A DNA stretch of 6,219 nucleotides from Methanobacteriota archaeon (lineage in GTDB: Archaea > Thermoplasmatota > Poseidoniia > Poseidoniales > Poseidoniaceae): NCBI GenBank assembly GCA_002726395.1, contig PBTA01000025.1, positions 1 to 6,219 on the forward strand. Direction: 5' to 3'. The translations under genes were made by a program, and so were the position numbers. Below the pieces are notes generated by a model that saw only the letters and a list, made by a program, of their open reading frames with translations, ran no database searches and was not told the origin of the DNA. Each line of letters opens with the position of its first letter. Positions within the stretch are counted from its first letter, which is position 1. Below, piece by piece: positions 1-5,474 of this stretch.

Positions 1-231
1 TATGCATTAGCGCTCAATATATCGCTAATAATCTGGCCCCAATATTTAAAGTGTGCCAATCACGACATTTTTAATTTATGGTCGAATGTATCTCGGTAAA
101 CCTATTCAAGTGTTGCGACCCAGTTGATAAATATCTAAATAGAGAAATTACAAAAATATCGCCCTTTATGAAAAAAATATAGAAACCTATAAAGTTCTGT
201 GGTCTACTGTCCGCACGGAGTTACTTTTTTT

Positions 232-237
232 GGGGAG
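232..237 (+). promoter_or_regulatory. Ribosome binding site of the 41-codon mini-gene
   Basis: GGGGAG lies 7 bases before a TTG codon at 245. Sequence and spacing are close to ideal for a Shine-Dalgarno site, and this is the main reason for reading the following short TTG-started frame as translated. It is stronger than the sites before the large genes in this window. Confidence 0.5.
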
Positions 238-244
238 CCGTTTA

Positions 245-370
245 TTGAAAACAGTGCTTTTTCATTCCCATCCAGTGGCAGCAGGCATCGTAATAACAGG
301 ACTGTGCGTTTTGGCTATATGCGGTTACGCAAAATTTATCAATCATGTTTTAGAGCGACCTGAAATATAA
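245..370 (+). CDS. Possible 41-residue single-pass membrane protein (TTG start)
   Basis: Short open frame from TTG at 245 to TAA at 368-370, not recognised as a member of any named family. The first residues read MKTVLFHSHP. A hydrophobic stretch at about residues 11-30 (VAAGIVITGLCVLAICGYAK) is long enough for one membrane helix, followed by a short polar end, FINHVLERPEI. Supporting points are the strong ribosome site 7 bases upstream and a clean membrane-peptide composition. A TATAAA box at 188-193 could be a -10 element, but its -35 partner is poor. It lies about 350 bases ahead of the channel gene on the same strand, with a separate promoter candidate between them, so co-transcription is uncertain. 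It could be a small membrane regulator, a hydrophobic toxin-like peptide, or a chance frame. The TTG start and small size keep confidence moderate. Confidence 0.42.
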   Translation: MKTVLFHSHPVAAGIVITGLCVLAICGYAKFINHVLERPEI

Positions 371-528
371 CTTTAGGACTCAGATCCAAACGGAATAACA
401 AAAGGTATTTTCAGCACGCTTTCAAAGTCCATTATCAAAAAATTCAGATAAAAACCTTTAAGCTGAAAGTCAAACAGTTTACCAATATCTCGAAATTTAA
501 CTTTTTTTAAACATAATTGAACGAAAAG

Positions 529-544
529 TGACATATATAAGTCA
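529..544 (+). promoter_or_regulatory. 16-base palindrome, candidate operator
   Basis: TGACATATATAAGTCA is an inverted repeat in which seven of eight base pairs match, with TGAC and GTCA as outer arms. It ends 9 bases before the TATAAT box, so it covers the place where a -35 element would sit. A protein bound here would most simply block RNA polymerase, although an activator is possible. The regulator is unknown; the arm spacing does not fit the TTGAT-N4-ATCAA FNR box or its TTGAC-N4-GTCAA relatives. Confidence 0.4.
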
Positions 545-553
545 TTTTTTTCC

Positions 554-559
554 TATAAT
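554..559 (+). promoter_or_regulatory. Candidate -10 box (TATAAT) for the channel gene
   Basis: Perfect TATAAT hexamer on the coding strand, 157 bases before the channel start codon. The -35 side is weak. A good match, GTGACA at 528-533, exists but with a 20-base spacer, and the hexamer at the usual 17-base spacing (ACATAT) is poor. That combination, together with the overlapping palindrome, suggests a promoter that depends on a regulator. AT-rich DNA also produces TATAAT by chance. Confidence 0.4.
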
Positions 560-591
560 GCTATTTTCAAAAATAATTTTCCTTGCCTCTA

Positions 592-609
592 TGTATTGCT
601 AGCGATACA
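592..609 (+). promoter_or_regulatory. 18-base palindrome in the channel gene leader
   Basis: TGTATTGCTAGCGATACA is an inverted repeat with eight of nine pairs matching and a G-T pair as the only exception, centred on GCTAGC. It has no loop, so it looks more like a dimeric protein's DNA site than an RNA hairpin. It lies downstream of the TATAAT box and about 108 bases before the start codon, a position suited to repression. Its sequence differs from the palindrome at 529-544, so two different regulators may act here. Confidence 0.38.
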
Positions 610-716
610 AAAAAGCGGTTGAGGGGTCACACCTTGTTCCGGAGTGTTCTCGATTTGGTGACTAATTTCGCATCATTACCTGTTTACTTTGATCACGCGA
701 TTGGATTGGAAATACT

Positions 717-1805
717 ATGAAGGCCATACTCTCAGCAGTGGTTTTTCTCTTTGGATTTAATTCGGCCCTTGCAGCGTCCAGTGCGACTAACACCTCCTCA
801 TCAACTCTGGGAAAGGAGAAACATAAAGTTGACGTGATGTTATTAATGGACAAAGTATTCAATATAAATTTGAGCACTAGCTCTTATGATATTGAGGCTG
901 AGATTATATTGAAATGGGTTGATCACCAAGCCGTTAAAACTATTAAAAATAAATTTCCCGAGCACACTCTTACCGGTGACAGATTTCACAAAGCGATGGA
1001 AACTATTTGGCACCCAGAATTTGTAGTCTCAAATGAGTTAATGCCTAGAATTACCGACTTCAAAACACTCAAAGTTTATGACGACGGAACATTAGAAGTT
1101 TTTGAAAAATTTATTTCTCAAATCGCTATAGATGCGGACATTCATGAGTACCCCTTTGGAGAAATAGATCTTACATTAGACATCTCCGCATTTACACACG
1201 AAGCAAATGAAATGGTCTTAAACCCAGTATACTTTGAGATAGGTCATGGACACGAGAACGAACAAGTTGTAAAGGGGCCGTGGCAATTGGCTAATAAATA
1301 TGTAAAACAAGAAATCGATCAGCGACTGAGTAGTCATGAAGCCTTGTTTTCACATAATAAATTCCATTTTGTATTAACGCACGATTTTATGGATTCGTTG
1401 CAAAAGGTGATTTTCCCAATTGGCGCTGTTATGCTCTTCTCGACTTTCATGAATTTTTTTGCTTCATTAAAATTTGGCCCCAATGCCGATTGGAGGATCG
1501 GTGGTCAAATTACTCTTATTCTAACATTATTCGCATTAAAATTCTCTCTGGCTGATGAAATACCTGTTACGCATTACCTAAATTTTATCGACGAGCTATT
1601 CATTATTGCTACAATAGTAGTAGGTTTAAATCTGCTTACTAGTGTCGTAATAAATAACATGTATCAACGGAATCCAGATGGTGCGGCTGCATCTTTTGAA
1701 TTAACTTATAAAGTTCTCCAACCAATAATAATGATTGCGATGTTAATGTGGGCAGTGTATTCAATATTTTTTGGATTTGAACCGCCGTCTGGAGGCGGTC
1801 ATTGA
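717..1805 (+). CDS. Bacterial pentameric ligand-gated ion channel (GLIC/ELIC type)
   Basis: Subunit of an inner-membrane ion channel opened by a ligand or protons acting on its periplasmic domain. Visible parts: signal peptide at residues 1-19 ending ALA; beta-sandwich sensor at about 38-222 with WVD at 67-69, IWHPEFVVSNE at 98-108, DDGT at 122-125 and the Pro-loop EYPFGE at 144-149; four helices, M1 about 226-250 with Pro234, M2 about 260-282, M3 about 290-315, M4 about 331-353. M2 aligns without gaps to animal receptors from Arg260 (0') through Leu269 (9' gate) to Pro283 (23'), Tyr287 and Ile291-Asp292. Asp258 at -2' matches the place of the selectivity glutamate in GLIC, so cation conduction is likely. 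The Cys-loop cysteines are replaced (Ile138, Leu152) and the protein has no cysteine. The M3-M4 loop is short with no cytoplasmic domain, as usual in bacteria. The start is ATG with a modest GGA site 6 bases upstream and gives a proper signal peptide. The ligand is unknown. Confidence 0.92.
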   Translation: MKAILSAVVFLFGFNSALAASSATNTSSSTLGKEKHKVDVMLLMDKVFNINLSTSSYDIEAEIILKWVDHQAVKTIKNKFPEHTLTGDRFHKAMETIWHPEFVVSNELMPRITDFKTLKVYDDGTLEVFEKFISQIAIDADIHEYPFGEIDLTLDISAFTHEANEMVLNPVYFEIGHGHENEQVVKGPWQLANKYVKQEIDQRLSSHEALFSHNKFHFVLTHDFMDSLQKVIFPIGAVMLFSTFMNFFASLKFGPNADWRIGGQITLILTLFALKFSLADEIPVTHYLNFIDELFIIATIVVGLNLLTSVVINNMYQRNPDGAAASFELTYKVLQPIIMIAMLMWAVYSIFFGFEPPSGGGH

Positions 1806-1824
1806 TTACTTATAGCGGTTTACC

Positions 1825-2121
1825 TTATTTTCTTTTTCGTCTTTTTTGTAACATTATTTTTGACCCAAATGGCGTCATGATTTCGGCCATCCAGACAGGG
1901 AAGTGAGTGGCTCTAATTCCTTTTCCTTTTACTCTGGGAGCGGGGAAAAGATGACGGTTAATTTTATACAATCGCCGCGGCACCCTCCCGCCCGCGGCAA
2001 GTAGACCTATGTCCTCTTTCTTTAAATTAGGTTCTATCGGGCTTTTATCATTATCCCGACGAGTTTTCTTTTTGCACCCGTCATGATCATTAATATCGCC
2101 GGCCTCTTTGGTTCTTCTCAA
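1825..2121 (-). CDS. Doubtful 98-residue K/R-rich protein
   Basis: Open frame with a TTG start and an AAGGA-like ribosome site (complement of 2131-2136) about 10 bases ahead. The product is not recognised. About 27 of 98 residues are Lys or Arg, with a basic run KKKTRR near residue 17 and RKRK at the end. There is no signal peptide or membrane helix. The middle, LFPAPRVKGKGI, resembles the loop of some FAD-dependent oxidoreductases, but too little matches to claim kinship. It lies downstream of the four-gene operon on the same strand, separated by 159 bases. It could be a true accessory gene, a decayed fragment, or a chance frame created by the GC-rich repeat at 1974-1998. Confidence 0.22.
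   Translation of the reverse strand: MRRTKEAGDINDHDGCKKKTRRDNDKSPIEPNLKKEDIGLLAAGGRVPRRLYKINRHLFPAPRVKGKGIRATHFPVWMAEIMTPFGSKIMLQKRRKRK
1974..1998. repeat. GC-rich inverted repeat, 7-base arms
   Basis: GCCGCGG at 1974-1980 and CCGCGGC at 1992-1998 are perfect reverse complements around an 11-base C-rich loop. The stem is entirely G/C in an otherwise AT-rich gap. Neither direction has a T run after it, so it is not a standard intrinsic terminator. It could still slow polymerase or protect mRNA ends between the convergent genes. Confidence 0.4.
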
Positions 2122-2280
2122 TTTTGATTTTTCCTTTTGTAAAAAGCACCGCGGTCGTTTCGCATTTTATCACTTGAAGATAGCGCTCTACCTGAAACAG
2201 ACAAAGGGTGGCAGAACACAATATCTCAAACGGGGAATTCAGTAAGCATTATGGAGATTTTGGCGAAGGCTCCCAATAGT

Positions 2281-3471
2281 TCAGTTGATCTTGATTTTAT
2301 ATTTATCTAGGAAACTGTCAGACGTATCATTCTTATTTTCCTTTTTGGTTTTTTCTTGCATGGGTTTAATTGAATCAGATCTTGTAGTTGGTTTCTCTTG
2401 CGCAGGTCTAATAAAATCCAGTTTTGAAGTTGGTTTTTCCATCATTTCTTCCGTTTCCAGAGCTTGTGATGGGGTTGTCTTACTATTTTCGACTTCTATC
2501 TGGAATGGCTCGCCACCTTGAAAGGGCTCTGTCATTTTACCAGCCCCATCAACCACACTATTATCTCCGCCTCCAGGTCTCGGGGATAATATATTGTTTT
2601 TGTCTTCAGTATTTAAAATTATAGGAAGGCCATCTTTATCCCCTATTATAACAACTTTTGTATTATTCGATTTAGAGAGTTCTAGAGTCGCTTGTATCCC
2701 CCTCCAACGTAAATAACTTTCTGTTATTCCAGGCGCAATTATCTCTTGAAAAGATCTAATTCCCTCTGCTTCGAGTCGTTTCCGTCGTCTTTCTTTATCC
2801 TCCAACATGAGCCGAAATTCATATGACTCGTTTATGTGACGCACTTTCTCTTTTTCTTCTATCGCTCTAGCAACAAATGTAGGTAACCTCACATGGGCCA
2901 TCAAAACATCTTCTGTTTTAACATAGTAACCCATAAAATCTGTATTTGATGCGACCCCTTTCATCGACTCCGAAAATTGCGCTTCAATAGATTTCTGAAC
3001 ACGACTTCGCCTGTCTGAGTAAAGATCAGATGCCTGGTTTTTACTTAGATAGGATAGTGCCAGCTCTCTCAATTGAGGCTTTAACAAAGTCTCTTCATAG
3101 TCCGGCCCTATAGACTTATGCAAGTATCCTACTTTGTCCGCCGCTATCGTATAACGCGCGACAAAATTCACAGAGACTTTAAGGCCGTCGCTACTTAAAC
3201 CTTCTACTTCTATAGATACCGATCGCAACCTAGCATCGTAAATATAAAGCCTATCCCACGGAAAAATTACAGAAATACCTTCGGGTACTACTCCCTCACT
3301 CGATAGATCCGTCCCATCAAAAAATCTATACCATATAACTCCTACATGCCCTGGTTGAATTGTATGAACGATCCGAGGGTACAGAACGACAACGATAAAG
3401 AACGTCAAGAATCCTAGACCTAAAAGAGTAGCCCAAGTGCGTCGAACCCATTTTTTTATAGAATTAATCAT
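2281..3471 (-). CDS. SPFH/Band 7 (prohibitin/stomatin-like) membrane protein
   Basis: Membrane-anchored SPFH protein of 396 residues. Such proteins form large rings or microdomains in the bacterial membrane and affect protease access, transport and stress tolerance. Visible parts: basic N-terminus, one membrane helix at about 14-31, then the SPFH domain at about 38-225 with the pattern HTIQPGHVGV, VPEGISVIFPWDRLYIYDAR, SSDGLKVSVNF and LPTFVARAIEEKEKV. A charged, probably coiled region spans about 203-240. The family's closing motif YLRWRGIQA...VVIIG...GLPIIL lies at 253-286. The tail after 290 is polar and probably disordered, with a 14-residue tandem repeat at 345-372. ATG at 3471 is preferred over a TTG at 3489 because GGGA lies 7 bases before it and it gives an 8-base overlap (ATGATTAA) with the exporter stop, which suggests translational coupling. 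It is the last clear gene of the operon. Confidence 0.88.
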   Translation of the reverse strand: MINSIKKWVRRTWATLLGLGFLTFFIVVVLYPRIVHTIQPGHVGVIWYRFFDGTDLSSEGVVPEGISVIFPWDRLYIYDARLRSVSIEVEGLSSDGLKVSVNFVARYTIAADKVGYLHKSIGPDYEETLLKPQLRELALSYLSKNQASDLYSDRRSRVQKSIEAQFSESMKGVASNTDFMGYYVKTEDVLMAHVRLPTFVARAIEEKEKVRHINESYEFRLMLEDKERRRKRLEAEGIRSFQEIIAPGITESYLRWRGIQATLELSKSNNTKVVIIGDKDGLPIILNTEDKNNILSPRPGGGDNSVVDGAGKMTEPFQGGEPFQIEVENSKTTPSQALETEEMMEKPTSKLDFIRPAQEKPTTRSDSIKPMQEKTKKENKNDTSDSFLDKYKIKIN

Positions 3472-5146
3472 GAAACGTTCCCGGATCAAAGTTTACACTT
3501 TTACCTTCTTCCATATGAAGTTGATTATCGGGCACATCAAAAAATCGACTATCATGGGTGATAGCTACGATGGTAACATCTTTCTTTTTGATTTCTGGCA
3601 ATAACTCCCGATAGAATTTACGACGAAACAAGGGGTCTTGATCAGCAGCCCACTCATCAAGGACCAGTATCTTTTTCTTTTCTAAAATTGCAGCCACTAA
3701 CGCTACTCTTTTTCTTTGGCCACTTGAGAGATCTACATTAGAGATAACCCCGTCTTCTATGTAAACTTTTTCGGGGAGTTCATATAATTCAAGCAATTCT
3801 TCTGATAACTCTTCGTCAAAATCTTGGACACCGTCAAGATACCGGGACAGATGAAAGTCGCCAAACACTGTCGCAAATAATTCTCTATAGCTTTGATAAT
3901 TATTTGGCCGAAGTTTTTTTCCATCCACTAGAATACTTCCAGACGTAGGAGGGTAAAGCGCAGTAAGTACACGCATTAACGTTGTTTTACCCGACCCATT
4001 TCCTCCGGTAATGAACAGAGTTTCGCCTCTTTTTATGACTAAATTTATTGGCCCCATTGAGAACGGCGGCGCATCGTCGATCGGGTCTGCGTCGAATTTA
4101 AAAACTACGTCTTTAAGCTCAATCGTTTTAAAGTCGACAAATTTATCAACAACCTCGCTAGACTGTGGCTTGTCCGGATCTATTACTATATCTTCATTTT
4201 TTTCACGGTACTCGGCTAATTTGTCCTCTAGCGCTGTTATCGATCTTATACCCGCCTCCGCCGCTTTATACATAGGAACTGAGCCAACGAGACCCGAGAT
4301 AGGGCCAATTATGAAAAGGACCGCCGTAGTAGACATTTGAACTACGCTAGAGTAGGTATCCGAAAGTGTAGGAACAACAAAAACCATAACTGCCAAGAGA
4401 AGATAAAATATTGAGTTTGAGTATACAAAATGTGCCGCGTACCTTTCTTGGACGTTACGCCGGCCTTTCATAGCTCGTTCACTGATTCTTTGAGCTCTAT
4501 CAATGATTGTTCGAGCCCTATAACTGTTTATTTTACTTTCTTTGAACCCATCTACCATATCACTGACGACAGAATAAAATTCGTTTTCTTCTTTAAGTGA
4601 CTCGTACGCGTCATAATCCATATCGCCGAATTTAATGAAATAGTAATAAATTGCTATACCAAGAAAAATAGCTAACACAATAAGAGATGTGAACGATAAG
4701 TAACCTATGTAAAGCGTTGTAAATACAGTCATTACAAGCATCTGAAGGCATATCGCTAGAGTTGATGCGGATTGAGACAAAGTTTGCGTATGCTGAGCAA
4801 CCCCTTGGTATATCACAGCGCGTCCCAGCGACTCCACATCCAATAACTCACAGCCTGACAATGACTTAACAATGCGGGTTCTCACCTTATGGATAATCGT
4901 TTCCATCTGTGATGCAGCCTCGATTAAAAGCCACCGTTCCGTAAGATTGTAAAAAATGAAACTACCCACAAAAGCCAACGCATACAGAGGTCTAACTTCA
5001 TTATCCCCTGCATGCTGAGACGCAGCATTAATCATGGCGAGGATTAGCGCATTCGACACTCCGGAGACAAAGGCTACAATCACAGCTTTCCTTGGCGCAA
5101 CCGTCGACTCACGAAGAATAAAGGAGATTAAAATTGATTTTGTCAT
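3464..5146 (-). CDS. ABC exporter, SyrD/PvdE/YojI (cyclic peptide export) type
   Basis: Half-transporter of 560 residues in the inner membrane, fused as membrane domain then ATPase, which probably works as a homodimer. Relatives export or move peptidic compounds such as syringomycin-type lipopeptides (SyrD), pyoverdine precursor (PvdE) and microcin J25 (YojI). Six helices are visible at about 20-40, 51-70, 127-149, 153-171, 241-260 and 273-292. The ATPase has Walker A GGNGSGKTT at 381-389, signature LSSGQRKR at 473-480, Walker B ILVLDE at 493-498 with catalytic Glu498, and His531 in ITHD. The stretch DEWAADQDPLFRRKFY after Walker B is characteristic of this subfamily. The Q-loop region reads VFGDFHL without the usual glutamine. 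The ATG start is supported by an in-frame stop just upstream, though no good ribosome site precedes it. The gene is complete. The cargo is unknown, and no peptide synthetase or obvious precursor gene is in the window. Confidence 0.9.
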   Translation of the reverse strand: MTKSILISFILRESTVAPRKAVIVAFVSGVSNALILAMINAASQHAGDNEVRPLYALAFVGSFIFYNLTERWLLIEAASQMETIIHKVRTRIVKSLSGCELLDVESLGRAVIYQGVAQHTQTLSQSASTLAICLQMLVMTVFTTLYIGYLSFTSLIVLAIFLGIAIYYYFIKFGDMDYDAYESLKEENEFYSVVSDMVDGFKESKINSYRARTIIDRAQRISERAMKGRRNVQERYAAHFVYSNSIFYLLLAVMVFVVPTLSDTYSSVVQMSTTAVLFIIGPISGLVGSVPMYKAAEAGIRSITALEDKLAEYREKNEDIVIDPDKPQSSEVVDKFVDFKTIELKDVVFKFDADPIDDAPPFSMGPINLVIKRGETLFITGGNGSGKTTLMRVLTALYPPTSGSILVDGKKLRPNNYQSYRELFATVFGDFHLSRYLDGVQDFDEELSEELLELYELPEKVYIEDGVISNVDLSSGQRKRVALVAAILEKKKILVLDEWAADQDPLFRRKFYRELLPEIKKKDVTIVAITHDSRFFDVPDNQLHMEEGKSVNFDPGTFHD

Positions 5147-5220
5147 TGTTGTTTATCTTTTGGAGGAAATATAACTCCCCTTGCTTCTAGACGTTTCCTC
5201 AAAATAATCGAAAAAATTAC

Positions 5221-5397
5221 TTATAACTGCTTCTTTGATCGCCCAAGTGCCAGTAGCATAATCGCCACTACAATAGGCGTGCAGACCAGTGCGACAAGGC
5301 AAACTCCTAAGCCGCCTATTCTGCTGTTTCTGCCGAAAAAACCGACGAGAATACACAAAAGAAAATATAGAAAAACTGCTGTAGACAAGAGAAACAT
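5221..5397 (-). CDS. 58-residue two-helix small membrane protein
   Basis: Small hydrophobic protein starting at ATG 5397 and ending TAA. The first helix covers about residues 3-21 (FLLSTAVFLYFLLCILVGF), then a short basic loop FGRNSR, then a second helix at about 28-51 containing IGGLGVCLVALVCTP, and a basic end GRSKKQL. The pattern of a helix, GR-x-IGG turn and a second helix with a TP motif is common in short uncharacterised bacterial membrane proteins. A longer frame (5153-5356) overlaps it but reads as mixed polar sequence, so this frame is preferred. It sits 77 bases after the DUF697 gene and 74 bases before the exporter gene, so it is probably in the same transcript. The ribosome site is weak (AAGAAAAG). 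Function is unknown; an accessory subunit or regulator of the exporter is conceivable from position only. Confidence 0.72.
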   Translation of the reverse strand: MFLLSTAVFLYFLLCILVGFFGRNSRIGGLGVCLVALVCTPIVVAIMLLALGRSKKQL

Positions 5398-5474
5398 GTT
5401 TTCAGACTTTTCTTAGGCAAATTTCTTTGACGGCACCATAGACACGCCTATCTATTAAGCGCCGCATTCAAAAG

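Larger units (their letters stand above)
371..716 (+). other. Regulatory intergenic region ahead of the channel gene
   Basis: 346 bases without a credible gene on either strand. The first 140 bases are AT-rich with no distinct signal. The second half holds a 16-base palindrome, a TATAAT box, a small A/T hairpin (TATTTT at 562-567 paired with AAAATA at 570-575) and an 18-base palindrome. If transcription starts near 566, the channel mRNA would carry an untranslated leader of about 150 bases. Confidence 0.5.
1806..2280. other. Convergent intergenic region between channel gene and - strand operon
   Basis: 475 bases between two genes that face each other. T-rich tracts follow the channel gene (about 1825-1848), then a GC-rich patch around 1970-2000, and CCGCGG again near 2149-2154. 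A weak 98-codon - strand frame fills 1825-2121. On the + strand a frame is open from 2143 to the TAG near 2311 but has no ordinary start codon. No convincing intrinsic terminator was found for either side. Confidence 0.4.

Noticed and set aside
78..182. 34-codon ATG frame near the left edge
   Set aside because: No ribosome site, no recognisable features and a short AT-rich frame; chance is the simplest explanation.
662..877. Open frame on the - strand across the start of the channel gene
   Set aside because: It overlaps the well-supported channel gene and its leader, and its product shows no motif.
1781..1820. Hairpin ACCGCC/GGCGGT at the end of the channel gene as a terminator
   Set aside because: The 6-base stem (1781-1786 with 1794-1799) lies inside the coding end and the T-rich tract starts about 25 bases later, so the usual stem plus U-run geometry is missing. 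An alternative pairing with GCGGTT at 1815-1820 has a 29-base loop.
2285..2624. Two + strand open frames opposite the SPFH gene tail
   Set aside because: Antisense shadows of a recognised family protein, caused by the low-complexity repeat tail.
4011..4340. 109-codon + strand frame opposite the exporter gene
   Set aside because: Antisense to the ATPase domain, Ser/Thr-rich without motifs, while the opposite strand has all ABC signatures.
5398..5474. Hairpin between the DUF697 and small membrane protein genes
   Set aside because: The stem is interrupted (GGCGC with GTGCC and an inner ATAG/CTAT) and has no T run, so neither terminator nor riboswitch can be claimed.
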